The notes: generated by a model from the sequence alone, not told the origin. A DNA stretch of 49,283 bases from an uncultured Oscillospiraceae bacterium (GCA_904420435.1 CAJFVK010000002.1:1-49283); one strand, 5' to 3'; counted from the first letter of the stretch, positions 16,180-24,014 are shown. A program made the numbers and translations.

Positions 16180-17043
16180 TCAGCGGATGGTATTGGTGAC
16201 GGAACCGATGCCGGAAGCCTCGCAGGTGACGGTATCACCGGGGCGGAGCCACCGGGGCGGCTGCTGGTCAGCGCCGGTGCCGAAGGGAGTACCCAGGGTC
16301 AGAATAGACCCGGTCCGGAGAACGCTCATCCGGCTGAGATCAGCGATGGCGTAGGCGAAGTCATACTTGGCCAGAGAACAGGGGGCGTTCTGCCGCAGAT
16401 CGCCGTTCACATAGGAGCGGACCACGATCTCCGCCGGAGATGGCGCCTCATCGGCCGTGACAATATAGGGACAGACGGGCAGGAAGCCGTCCAGGCTGGT
16501 GGCAATGTAGGGCCGGCGGTGCTTCACCGTCAGGTTCCGGGCGATGACGTTGTTGATGACGGTATAGCCGAAGATGTAGTGGGCAGCGTCAGCCGGGCTG
16601 ACCTGATAGGCATCCCGGCCGATGACGGCGCACAGCTCCGCCTGGTAGTCCAGCTGCGTCACATGGCCCGGATAGCTGGGAACCGGGGCGCCGTCGGTGT
16701 TGCAGACGCTGGCCTTCTTGTAGAAGTAGGTGGGAAGCCCATCCGGGTGTTCCTGCCGGTAGGCGGCCAGATCCTCCGGGGAGGCGGCGAAGTTGTTCTC
16801 CATCACCAGTACCTCCTGGAGGGGCTCCGGAATGGGGGCCAGCAGAGTGACGGCGCGCAGGTCAAAGCCCTTGGCGGCGTCGATTTTTGCGGCGTCCAGA
16901 GAACTGACGGCACCGGAGGTGATGAACTCCTCCAGAGTGGGGGCGGTGAAGCCCAGCGCCTCCAATGGAACGGCGCGGCTGCCGTCGCCGGAGAGAACGG
17001 CGGGGTACTGCCTGCCGCGGTAAGCAAAGGTCAGAAATTTCAT
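16180..17043 (-). CDS. FAH-fold protein with degenerate active site
   Basis: A 287-residue member of the fumarylacetoacetate hydrolase superfamily, recognisable from AELCAVIGRD, YIFGYTVINNVIARN, LDGFLPVCPYIV and the C-terminal LRPGDTVTCEASGIGSV. Compared with active members, the first metal Glu of the ExE pair is Gln134, the Asp of the NDxxAR motif is Asn165, the usual Lys before SxDGF is Thr182, and the N-terminal NxxxHxxE dyad reads NNFAASPE without His. It may therefore be catalytically weak or a non-catalytic partner of the adjacent FAH protein, 15 bases upstream in the same operon. Known family reactions are hydrolysis or decarboxylation of 2,4-diketo or oxaloacetate-like acids. Confidence 0.8.
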   Translation of the reverse strand: MKFLTFAYRGRQYPAVLSGDGSRAVPLEALGFTAPTLEEFITSGAVSSLDAAKIDAAKGFDLRAVTLLAPIPEPLQEVLVMENNFAASPEDLAAYRQEHPDGLPTYFYKKASVCNTDGAPVPSYPGHVTQLDYQAELCAVIGRDAYQVSPADAAHYIFGYTVINNVIARNLTVKHRRPYIATSLDGFLPVCPYIVTADEAPSPAEIVVRSYVNGDLRQNAPCSLAKYDFAYAIADLSRMSVLRTGSILTLGTPFGTGADQQPPRWLRPGDTVTCEASGIGSVTNTIR

Positions 17044-17058
17044 GACGATTTCCTCCTA

Positions 17059-17955
17059 TCAGACAATTTCCACAACCGGGTTGCTGATGCTGCCGATCCC
17101 GTCGATCTCACAGCGGATCACGTCACCGGGATAGATCTTCAGCTTTTCCGGGTTTCCGGCGTCCCTGTTGGCGGGAGAACCGGTGGAGATCATGGTGCCC
17201 GCCTTCAGCGTCATGTTCCGGGAGAGCTGGCTGACGATGTAGGGAATGGAGAACACCAGACTGGCAGTGGTGCCCTCCTGGCGAAGATTGTCATTTACCC
17301 ACAGCCGCAGGTGGAACTCCGGATCCTTCGGAAATTCATCGGCAGTGACGATCCAGGGGCCTACGGGCATATAGCCGTCCATGCTCTTGCCGAGGAAGGG
17401 CTGGGTGTAGACCTTGTTCAGCCGGGTGTCACACATGTCGTTGGCCACGGTATAGCCGAAGATGTAGTCGCCTGCCTCCTCGGGGGAAATATTCAGGGCG
17501 TCCTTTCCGATGACTACCGCCGCCTCCACGCCGCAGTCCAGATTCTCCGCGTAGCCGGGCACATAGGGGATGGGGTCTCCGTCTCCGGTGGCATAGGCGG
17601 TGCGCTTGGAGAAATAGATGGGCTCGGCCACCTCGGCGCTCTTGGCGGACTCACCGCGGAGCTGGGCAATCTCCTGGGCGTGATTTTTGAAGTTGTACCC
17701 GATGCAGATCATGTCCCGGCGGAACAGGGGGACAGGGGGCCGTTTTCCCACCTGGGAGAGGGGGATGGTTTCCCCGGCCCAGGCCGCTGCCGCCTGGGAG
17801 AGCTGCCGGAGGGAATCCGGGGTGCTCTCCTCGATCAGTTGCTGCATGGAAGAAACCGGGCAGCCCAGCGCCCGCAGCGGAATCACAGAGGTTTGATCCG
17901 ACGCCAGGACGCCTACCTGGTCGGCGCCGTCCCGGCTGTACGTCAACAGCTTCAT
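17059..17955 (-). CDS. FAH family hydrolase/decarboxylase
   Basis: A 298-residue FAH-fold protein. The catalytic dyad region IGYNFKNHAQE (His92, Glu95) is intact, as are Glu144 (VEAAVVIGK), Asp173 in TVANDM and Lys190 in LGKSMDGYMPVGP. The first ligand of the metal ExE pair is Gly142. The in-frame upstream extension to 18099 is spurious: the start at 17955 has GGAGGAG close upstream and the extension would read through the promoter region. Probable substrates are diketo or keto-acid intermediates from the same acid-sugar pathway. It is co-transcribed with the more degenerate paralogue and divergent from a 2-hydroxyacid dehydrogenase. Confidence 0.85.
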   Translation of the reverse strand: MKLLTYSRDGADQVGVLASDQTSVIPLRALGCPVSSMQQLIEESTPDSLRQLSQAAAAWAGETIPLSQVGKRPPVPLFRRDMICIGYNFKNHAQEIAQLRGESAKSAEVAEPIYFSKRTAYATGDGDPIPYVPGYAENLDCGVEAAVVIGKDALNISPEEAGDYIFGYTVANDMCDTRLNKVYTQPFLGKSMDGYMPVGPWIVTADEFPKDPEFHLRLWVNDNLRQEGTTASLVFSIPYIVSQLSRNMTLKAGTMISTGSPANRDAGNPEKLKIYPGDVIRCEIDGIGSISNPVVEIV

Positions 17956-18085
17956 AGAACTCCTCCATCGTTTTAAATTGGGATATTCTGTTAAGAAATC
18001 CACTTTGATTATAGCAACTATTTGGTATAAATGCAATAGAACAGCAACAACGCGTTTCAAATTAAAACAAGAAAGGGCGATTACC
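17956..18085. promoter_or_regulatory. Divergent promoter region between the FAH operon and the second hydroxyacid dehydrogenase
   Basis: Plus strand: an extended -10, TGGTATAAA at 18023-18031. Minus strand: TATAAT (complement of 18008-18013) with TTGCAT (complement of 18031-18036) 17 bases upstream. The two promoters overlap, so one bound regulator could control both directions. An 11-base inverted repeat with one mismatch (GTTTTAAATTG at 17970-17980, CAAATTAAAAC at 18058-18068) flanks them, but it is AT-rich and may be chance. Confidence 0.6.
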
Positions 18086-19075
18086 ATGTTTCGAGTCATG
18101 TTAACCTATGAACTGTTTGGCTCCGGGATGGAGCGGCTGAAGCGGGAAACCGATCTGTTTGTCAGCAACAGCGGCGAGATCGCTCCCTATGTGGAGCAGC
18201 TGCAGTGGGCGGACGCCTTTATCACCCGGAGCGTACACCCGGACAGCGCCACCCTGGAGACCTGCACCCGGCTGAAGGTCATCGGCATTCCCGGGGTGGG
18301 GTATCAGAGCTACGACATCGACCTGCTCAACCGGATGGGGATCGCCCTGGTCTACTGCCCCGGCATGAACCTGCGGAGCGTGGCGGAGCACGCGGTGGCC
18401 CTCTGCTACGCCCTGACCAAGCGGATCGTGGAGGACGACCGGGAGGTCCACAGAGACAACTACGGCGTGCGCAACAGCTTCAACCACCTGGAGCTGCTGG
18501 GCTGCCACGCCGGCGTGGCGGGCTTCGGCAACATCGGCCGGGAAACCGCCCGCCTGTTCCGGGCCAACGGCATGGAGGTCTACGCCTACGATCCCGTGGC
18601 GAAGCGGGAGCAGGTGGAGGAGATGGGCTACCACTTCTGCCCCACCCTGGAGGACTTGCTGGAGCAGTCCGACATTGTGTCCCTCCACATGCCCTCCCTG
18701 CCCAGTACCTACCATCTGCTCAACGAGGAGATGTTCGCCCACATGCGGGAGGGCTCCTATCTCATCAACTGCGCCCGGGGCAGTGTGGTGGACGAGGAGG
18801 CCCTCCTCAGGGCCCTGCAGTCCGGCAGGCTGGCCGGCGCCGGCCTGGATGTGATGGAGAAGGAGCCCTTCCCGGCGGACCACCCCCTCCTCCAGCTGCC
18901 CAATGTGATTGCCACGCCCCACGTGGCCGGCGTGACCCGTCAGGCGGCGGAGCGGACCCACGCCATGGTGGTGGACTCCACCCTGCGCCTGCTGGCGAAC
19001 CAGTGGGGCCCCCAGGTGGCCGTGGCCAACCCGGAAGCCCTGGAACACCCCCGGTGGAAGAATTTGCAGCGGTAA
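18086..19075 (+). CDS. D-isomer-specific 2-hydroxyacid dehydrogenase, second copy
   Basis: A 329-residue enzyme with GFGNIGRETARLF as the NAD-binding loop, catalytic Arg in NCARGSVVDEE, Glu in AGLDVMEKEPFPADHPL and His in TPHVAGVTRQAAERTH. The start at 18086 (MFRVMLTYELFG) is chosen because the longer ORF from 17978 would run through the divergent promoter. The segment LHMPSLPSTYHLL mirrors LHMPSLPSTRGMI of the copy at 5008-5985, so the two are paralogues. It is divergent from the FAH operon, which suggests shared control and a joint role on hydroxy/keto-acid intermediates. Confidence 0.88.
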   Translation: MFRVMLTYELFGSGMERLKRETDLFVSNSGEIAPYVEQLQWADAFITRSVHPDSATLETCTRLKVIGIPGVGYQSYDIDLLNRMGIALVYCPGMNLRSVAEHAVALCYALTKRIVEDDREVHRDNYGVRNSFNHLELLGCHAGVAGFGNIGRETARLFRANGMEVYAYDPVAKREQVEEMGYHFCPTLEDLLEQSDIVSLHMPSLPSTYHLLNEEMFAHMREGSYLINCARGSVVDEEALLRALQSGRLAGAGLDVMEKEPFPADHPLLQLPNVIATPHVAGVTRQAAERTHAMVVDSTLRLLANQWGPQVAVANPEALEHPRWKNLQR

Positions 19076-19095
19076 AGCCCCGGCATCCAATGGAA

Positions 19096-19135
19096 GAGCC
19101 CCGGCGGTTCCAGGGAACCGCCGGGGCTCGTTCTT
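19096..19135 (+). terminator. Terminator after the second 2-hydroxyacid dehydrogenase
   Basis: A near-perfect stem of about 15 bp runs from GAGCCCCGGCGGTTCC (19096-19111) to GGAACCGCCGGGGCTC (19114-19129). It is followed by a weak T-containing tail, GTTCTTC. Confidence 0.75.
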
Positions 19136-19140
19136 CAAGG

Positions 19141-19206
19141 GCAACCGCTGGTTGCGGCAGATTTTTCTGCCGGTTGGTAGCGGCAACCGGCGCTTTCTGC
19201 TATACT
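19141..19206 (+). promoter_or_regulatory. Hairpin-rich promoter region of the XRE regulator
   Basis: Three small perfect hairpins lie in series: GCAACC-GCT-GGTTGC (19141-19155), CGGCAGA-TTTT-TCTGCCG (19155-19172) and GCCGGTTG-N7-CAACCGGC (19169-19191). They are followed by an extended -10, TGCTATACT (19198-19206). The last repeat covers the expected -35 position, where an autoregulator could bind. Confidence 0.45.
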
Positions 19207-19272
19207 GAGAGCCAGAAGAGGGGAGGAGCGGGAGCCGGAAGGGCGATTCCGCGGGAGAAAGGGAGGCGCGGT

Positions 19273-20256
19273 ATGACACTGGCGGAGAAGATACAGAAGC
19301 TGCGGCAGGAAAAGGGGCTCTCCCAGGAGCAGCTGGCAGAGCGGCTGGAGGTGAGCCGGCAGGCGGTGGGAAAGTGGGAGGGCGGCCAGAGCAGGCCGGA
19401 CATGGACAAACTGATCACCTTGGCGGAGCTGTTCGGAGTTTCCACCGACTACCTGCTGAAGGAGGACGGGGAGCCCGTAAAGCCGGCAAAGAGAAGGTGG
19501 CTGCCAGCAGTCCTGGCGGCAGGGCTGATCGTCAGTCTGGCCGGAGCGGCGTGGCTGGGAATCCGGGCGGTCCGGGCGGAAACAGTCCGGCAGGCTCTGG
19601 AGGAGGAAACCTCCGCTCTGGCGGCAGCGCAGGAAGAGCTGGAAGCGGAGCTCCGGGCGTCCCAGGAGACCCTGGAGGCGGCCCGGTCACAGCCTCCTGA
19701 GAGCCTGGAGGCCTGGGACAACTACTTCTATCAGTTCGCCCAGAGCTACCGGCTGGACTATATGCCGGCATTTCCCGCGGGGGACGCCCCCAGGGAGAGC
19801 ACAGCCTACCTCTACTGGGCCTTTGCCATCAATCTGGACAACTGGGGGGAGGAGAAGGGGACCATGTCCCGGGCCTATGTGGAGGAGGCGGTGTCCAACC
19901 ATTTCGGCGTCGTCGATCTGGTCCACCTCCCCATGGTGAAGGGCTGGGACTACGACGGGGAAACCTACACCGCCTATCCCGGCGGCGTCAACCCTCTGCC
20001 TGTCTGCCGAGTCAGCTCCTACCGGATCTATGAGGAGGACGGCAAGCTTTTTTACGAGGTGATCCTGGACCGATACCGGCATAAGGAAGGGGAGCTGCTG
20101 GACCCGGCGGGGCTGGAAACCCTGGAGGAGGTCTATGGGGCATACGGCCGGGAGAACCTGGAGATTGACCAGCGGGAGAAAGTGGTGTACTACTGCCGGA
20201 GCCATCAGGAAATTCCGGTGTTTGTCAGCCATGAGATCCTGCCCCCGGCGGAGTGA
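19273..20256 (+). CDS. Membrane-anchored XRE-family regulator
   Basis: A 327-residue protein. Residues 1-60 are a Cro/C1-type helix-turn-helix (IQKLRQEKGLSQEQLAERLE, SRQAVGKWEGGQ, LAELFGVSTDYLL). One membrane helix follows around 73-92 (LPAVLAAGLIVSLAGAAWLG), then an Ala/Glu-rich coiled coil (about 98-125), then about 200 extracytoplasmic residues rich in aromatics (YFYQFAQSYRLDYMPAF, AFAINLDNW). The start at 19273 has GGAGG just upstream. This is a one-component design: DNA binding inside, putative sensing outside. I do not recognise the outer domain. It is bracketed by terminators on both sides and is likely monocistronic. Confidence 0.8.
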   Translation: MTLAEKIQKLRQEKGLSQEQLAERLEVSRQAVGKWEGGQSRPDMDKLITLAELFGVSTDYLLKEDGEPVKPAKRRWLPAVLAAGLIVSLAGAAWLGIRAVRAETVRQALEEETSALAAAQEELEAELRASQETLEAARSQPPESLEAWDNYFYQFAQSYRLDYMPAFPAGDAPRESTAYLYWAFAINLDNWGEEKGTMSRAYVEEAVSNHFGVVDLVHLPMVKGWDYDGETYTAYPGGVNPLPVCRVSSYRIYEEDGKLFYEVILDRYRHKEGELLDPAGLETLEEVYGAYGRENLEIDQREKVVYYCRSHQEIPVFVSHEILPPAE

Positions 20257-20276
20257 AGGCGGCAATTCAAACAGAC

Positions 20277-20322
20277 AAAGGCCCTGGGGACCGCGTAGAT
20301 CTGCGGTCCCCAGGGCTTCTTT
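20277..20322. terminator. Bidirectional terminator between the XRE regulator and the GT2-MarR gene
   Basis: A 14-bp stem, 20281-20294 (GCCCTGGGGACCGC) with 20303-20316, ends in TTCTTT on the plus strand and CCTTTGTCTG on the minus strand. The two flanking genes converge on it. Confidence 0.75.
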
Positions 20323-20332
20323 GCGGGAAAGG

Positions 20333-21685
20333 CTACTGCAGAACCCGGCGGAGGTTCTCCTGGATCTTTTCGGACAGGCGGGCGTACAGGGACAACTCCT
20401 CCTGGGTGAAGCCGGCGAAGCGGGTCTGGTCGTACTCCTCCTGGACCGTTTCCAGCTCCCGGAGCACCGGCTGGGCGGCGGGGAGGAGGGAGATGCTCAG
20501 CTCCTTGGCCCCCTGGGCGCGGGAGAGGTAGGGGTTGTCCCCGCCCGCCTCCCGGGGCGGCCGGCGCTCCTCCACCTGGATGTAACCCTTGGCGGACAGC
20601 TTCTGCAGCGTGAGGGAGAGGGCCCGCCGGCTCATGTCCGCGAAATCCGCCAGGTTCCGGCGGCTCTCCGGCCGGCTGACCCGGCTGAGGTAGAGGAGCA
20701 GGCGGGTTTCCTCCAGAGACAGGTCGTTCTGCAGGGCGACGATCTCCAGATAGCGGTCCAGGAGCTTTCGGTTCCGGTAGCCGTCGGAGAGGATCCCGGT
20801 CCCCTCTACCGCCTGGGCGCAGACGCTGGTGCGCTCGTCCCCCAGCCGCTGGGTGCCCGGGAGGATCGCCGGCAGCACGCCCCCGTCCCCGGCGCTGTCC
20901 AGCAGGAAGCGGTAGACCTGGAAGCGGTTCTTCTCATACTCCTCCTCGTCCAGCACGTGCTTGTAGAAGTTGTTGTAGTAGGCGAACACTCGCAGCTTGG
21001 TGCGGATGGCGTTGACAAATTTCCCGCTCTGGGAAACCAGGGAGCCCTTGGTCTTCACGTAGTAGTAGATAGGGGCCTTCAGGGCGTAGAACCGCTGGGC
21101 GTGGCGGATGTACTCCAGGTTGAAGATAAAATCCTCACACCAGCTGATGGCCGTGTCCATCCGCAGGTGGTGGGCCTCCGTGATGGAGCGGCGGTAGAGC
21201 TTGTTCCAGATGACCCCGTAGTAGAAATCCGCCGGGTTTTCCATCATGTGGCCGGCAAACTCCTCCTGGGAGAGGACCCTGTCCTCCTCGATGCCCCCCT
21301 TGTGGGACACCCGGTCCCCCACCACCCGGTAGAAGTCGGCGATCACCAGATCGCACTGGTGCTCCCGGGCGGAGCGGAGGAGGAGCTTGGTGGCGTCGGG
21401 GGTGATCCAGTCGTCGCTGTCCAGAAACTGGAGGAACTCCCCCTCCGCCAGGTCCATGGCGGTGTTCCGGGCGGCGGAAACCCCGCCGTTCTCCTTGTGG
21501 ATTACCCGGACCCGACTGTCCTGGGCGGCGTACCGGTCGCAGAGGGCGGGGGAGCCGTCGCTGCTGCCGTCGTCCACCAGCAGGAGCTCAAAGTCCGTGA
21601 ACTCCTGGCCCAAAACGCTGTCCACGCAGCGCTCCAGGGTGTGTTCCGCGTTGTATACCGGGATGATGATACTGACCGTGGCCAT
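20333..21685 (-). CDS. Fusion of family 2 glycosyltransferase and MarR-like winged-helix domain
   Basis: A 450-residue single ORF. Residues 1-about 210 are a GT2 domain: VSIIIPVYNAEHTLERCVDS, VDDGSSDGS and the nucleotide-sugar DxD region FLQFLDSDDW. A helical linker (210-300) leads to a C-terminal segment (about 310-450) that looks like a MarR winged helix: LSLEETRLLLYLSRV, NLADFADMSRRALSLTLQKL, AKGYIQVEERR, and a closing helix SEKIQENLRRVL. A glycosyltransferase joined to a DNA-binding fold is unusual. There is no frame break, and a GGAGGG ribosome site precedes the start. It is the last gene of a cdd-ycxB-GT2 operon. DNA binding is inferred from the pattern, not proven. Confidence 0.75.
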   Translation of the reverse strand: MATVSIIIPVYNAEHTLERCVDSVLGQEFTDFELLLVDDGSSDGSPALCDRYAAQDSRVRVIHKENGGVSAARNTAMDLAEGEFLQFLDSDDWITPDATKLLLRSAREHQCDLVIADFYRVVGDRVSHKGGIEEDRVLSQEEFAGHMMENPADFYYGVIWNKLYRRSITEAHHLRMDTAISWCEDFIFNLEYIRHAQRFYALKAPIYYYVKTKGSLVSQSGKFVNAIRTKLRVFAYYNNFYKHVLDEEEYEKNRFQVYRFLLDSAGDGGVLPAILPGTQRLGDERTSVCAQAVEGTGILSDGYRNRKLLDRYLEIVALQNDLSLEETRLLLYLSRVSRPESRRNLADFADMSRRALSLTLQKLSAKGYIQVEERRPPREAGGDNPYLSRAQGAKELSISLLPAAQPVLRELETVQEEYDQTRFAGFTQEELSLYARLSEKIQENLRRVLQ

Positions 21686-21715
21686 GGATTCCCTCCTTCA
21701 CACAGGCGCAGGCGC

Positions 21716-22228
21716 TTACTTTTTCCGCAGATGGAGCCGGGCGGACTCCACGATGGCGTCGAAAATCCGCCGGAGCTGGGCGCACTCCGCCTCCTGGTCC
21801 TTCATCTGGGCCTTGGGGATGATCCAGGCGTTGTTGGGGTCCGTGTACAGATAGAAGGCGTGGCGCGTTTCCCGGATGTCCAGGAGCTTGTCGAAGCTGG
21901 AGCGGCGCTCCCGGCCCTGGGAGCGGACCCGGATGCCGGTGGGCGTGATCTTGAGCTCCTGCTGGTAGCTCTGAGCCCGGCGCACCCGCAGGCGGGCGAT
22001 CAGGGCGTGCCCCAGCAGGGACGCCAGCACCACCACAAGAAAGGTGAGGGCCATGGCGGCCGCCACATACAGGGGCTCGGACCGGTACTCCCCAACGGTG
22101 AACCAGCAGGTGATGGCCCCCAGCACGCCGAAGACCAGGATCATCTTCAGATAGGTGCGGCGCATCTGGTACATGGTGAAGCGCAGTATTTCCTGCCGGG
22201 TGATGGAAAAGGTGGACTGATACTCCAT
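21716..22228 (-). CDS. YcxB-like membrane protein
   Basis: A 170-residue protein with two adjacent membrane helices (about 28-46 and 52-76) and a C-terminal cytoplasmic domain containing LKITPTGIRVRSQGRERRSSF, the YcxB-type turn, then YLYTDPNNAWIIPKAQM. Proteins of this family are common in Firmicutes and have no established function. A GGAG site lies 8 bases before the ATG. It sits 23 bases after cdd and 30 before the GT2-MarR gene. Confidence 0.75.
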   Translation of the reverse strand: MEYQSTFSITRQEILRFTMYQMRRTYLKMILVFGVLGAITCWFTVGEYRSEPLYVAAAMALTFLVVVLASLLGHALIARLRVRRAQSYQQELKITPTGIRVRSQGRERRSSFDKLLDIRETRHAFYLYTDPNNAWIIPKAQMKDQEAECAQLRRIFDAIVESARLHLRKK

Positions 22229-22251
22229 GGGTGAAACTCCTTACAGCGGGA

Positions 22252-22644
22252 TTAGGTGAGGTTGGCGCTGCCGAAGCTGTAGGGCAGCAGCTCCGGGAGG
22301 GTCAGGGAGCGGATCTCCCCCCTCCGGTTCACCAGCAGGACCTCCAGCTCCGGGGCGAACTCCTGGAGCACCTGGCGGCAGACGCCGCAGGGCGGGCAGA
22401 ACTGGTCCGTGTCCGCGGCCACGGCGATCCGCTTGAAGCGGCGGCGGCCCTCGCTGACCGCCTTGAACACCGCCGTACGCTCGGCGCAGTTGGAGGGGCC
22501 GTAGGCGGCGTTTTCGATGTTGCAGCCGGTGTAGACCGTGCCGTCCTCGCACTCCAGGGCGGCGCCCACGGGAAAGTGGGAGTAGGGCGCGTAGGCCATG
22601 GGCAGCATGGCCTGGGCGGCGGCGCAGAGCTCTTCCCTTGTCAT
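22252..22644 (-). CDS. cdd: Cytidine deaminase
   Basis: A 130-residue small tetrameric-type cytidine deaminase of the pyrimidine salvage pathway, converting cytidine or deoxycytidine to uridine forms. The zinc ligands and the proton shuttle are visible and fall at the classical positions: Cys53 and Glu55 in SNCAERTA, and Cys86 and Cys89 in CPPCGVCRQ. The substrate loop is AYAPYSHFPVGAAL. The ORF extends upstream without stop, but only the start at 22644 has a GGAGG site. It heads a three-gene minus-strand operon. Confidence 0.95.
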   Translation of the reverse strand: MTREELCAAAQAMLPMAYAPYSHFPVGAALECEDGTVYTGCNIENAAYGPSNCAERTAVFKAVSEGRRRFKRIAVAADTDQFCPPCGVCRQVLQEFAPELEVLLVNRRGEIRSLTLPELLPYSFGSANLT

Positions 22645-22675
22645 GGCGAAACCTCCTGATGTTTGTCTTGGAAAT

Positions 22676-22704
22676 ATTGTATCACGGGGCGGGCCAGGAA
22701 GCAA
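22676..22704 (-). promoter_or_regulatory. Candidate promoter of the cdd operon
   Basis: On the minus strand TTGCTT (complement of 22699-22704) is 17 bases from TACAAT (complement of 22676-22681), about 32 bases ahead of the cdd start. The -35 matches only TTG. Confidence 0.4.
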
Positions 22705-22743
22705 GATTTTGGTTTGGCCCTTTCCCTCGGCGGCAAAATAGCG

Positions 22744-22749
22744 TATAAT
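22744..22749 (+). promoter_or_regulatory. -10 element ahead of thiI
   Basis: A perfect TATAAT lies 30 bases before the thiI start. No good -35 is seen at 16-18 bases, so this is only a partial promoter call. Confidence 0.4.
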
Positions 22750-22779
22750 GGGGGCAACAGGAAATGAGGAGGACAGACT

Positions 22780-23964
22780 ATGGGGGAAACCATTCTGCTG
22801 AAGCTGGGCGAGGTGGTGCTCAAGGGGCTGAACCGGCACACCTTTGAGGACAAGCTCCTGGCCAACATCCGCCGCCGGATGAAGAATTACGGCAGCTTCA
22901 ACATCTATTCCAAGCAGTCCACCGTCTATGTGGAGCCTCTGGAGGAGAGTTGCGACGTGGAGGGGGCCTATGAGGCCTGCCGGAAGATCTTCGGGGCGGT
23001 GGCCGTGGTCCGCTCCCGGCCCTGCGCGAAGGATATGGACGCCATCATCGCCACGGCCAGGGACTACCTGCGGGAGACCCTCCTGGCGGCCAGGAGCTTC
23101 AAGGTGGAGTCCAAGCGGTCCGACAAGAGCTTTCCCTACGGGAGCATCGAGATCTCCCGCCAGGTGGGCGGCGCCCTTCACGACGCCTATCCCCACCTGA
23201 CGGTGGACGTCCACCACCCGGAGGTGACGGTGATGGTGGAGATCCGGGAGAAGGCAGCCTATGTCCACGGCCCCGCCGTCCCCGGCGCAGGCGGTCTGCC
23301 CATCGGCATGGGGGGCACGGCGGTGAGCCTCCTCTCCGGCGGCATCGACAGCCCGGTGGCCTCCTGGATGGTGGCCAAGCGGGGGGTGCAGCTGGAGATG
23401 GTCCACTTCTACAGCCCTCCCTATACCTCCCCCCAGGCCCTGGAGAAGGTGCTGGAGCTGGCCAGGCTCCTGGTGCCCTGGTGCGGGCGGCTGCTGGTCC
23501 ACACGGTGCCCTTTACGGAGATCCAGGAGAGCATCCGGCGCTCCTGCCCGGAGGAGTACTTCACCCTCATCATGCGCCGCTTCATGATGCGCTGCGCGGA
23601 GCGGGTGGCCCGGCGGATCGGCGCCAAGGCTCTGGTCACCGGGGAGTGCCTGGGCCAGGTGGCCAGCCAGACCATGGAGGCCATGGCCTCCACCGAGGAT
23701 GCGGCCACCCTGCCCATCTTCCGGCCGGTGATCGCCATGGACAAGGAGGAGATCGTCCGGATCGCCCGGCGGATCGGCACCTTTGAAACCTCCATCCAGC
23801 CCTTTGAGGATTGCTGCACCGTCTTTACCCCCCGGCACCCCCGGACCCACCCCAAGGTGGAGGACGTGCGGGAGCTGGAGAGCGTGCTGGATGTGGAGGG
23901 CCTGGTGGACCGGGCTATGGCGGCCACCCGCTACGAGGTGATCCGCTACGGGGAGCGGGACTAG
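22780..23964 (+). CDS. thiI: tRNA 4-thiouridine synthase ThiI
   Basis: A 394-residue ThiI that inserts sulfur at U8 of tRNA and may also feed thiamine thiazole synthesis. Order of parts: N-terminal ferredoxin-like domain (LLKLGEVVLKGLNR), THUMP domain (about 60-165), and an adenylating PP-loop SLLSGGIDSPVASWMV near residue 181. Further family marks are TGECLGQVASQT and DCCTVFTPRHPRTHP. It lacks the C-terminal rhodanese domain of the E. coli enzyme, as in most Firmicutes, where a dedicated cysteine desulfurase supplies the sulfur. No desulfurase gene is adjacent here. Confidence 0.95.
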   Translation: MGETILLKLGEVVLKGLNRHTFEDKLLANIRRRMKNYGSFNIYSKQSTVYVEPLEESCDVEGAYEACRKIFGAVAVVRSRPCAKDMDAIIATARDYLRETLLAARSFKVESKRSDKSFPYGSIEISRQVGGALHDAYPHLTVDVHHPEVTVMVEIREKAAYVHGPAVPGAGGLPIGMGGTAVSLLSGGIDSPVASWMVAKRGVQLEMVHFYSPPYTSPQALEKVLELARLLVPWCGRLLVHTVPFTEIQESIRRSCPEEYFTLIMRRFMMRCAERVARRIGAKALVTGECLGQVASQTMEAMASTEDAATLPIFRPVIAMDKEEIVRIARRIGTFETSIQPFEDCCTVFTPRHPRTHPKVEDVRELESVLDVEGLVDRAMAATRYEVIRYGERD

Positions 23965-24014
23965 GTGATTTTTTAAGATGTGGTCTTCCAAATCACTTGA
24001 GAGGTGAGAATGCT

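Noticed and set aside
23811-24014. Upstream extension of the HRDC-like frame into thiI
   Set aside because: This part is Gly/Pro/Arg-rich shadow sequence of thiI in another frame; coding character begins only after the composition change near 24000.
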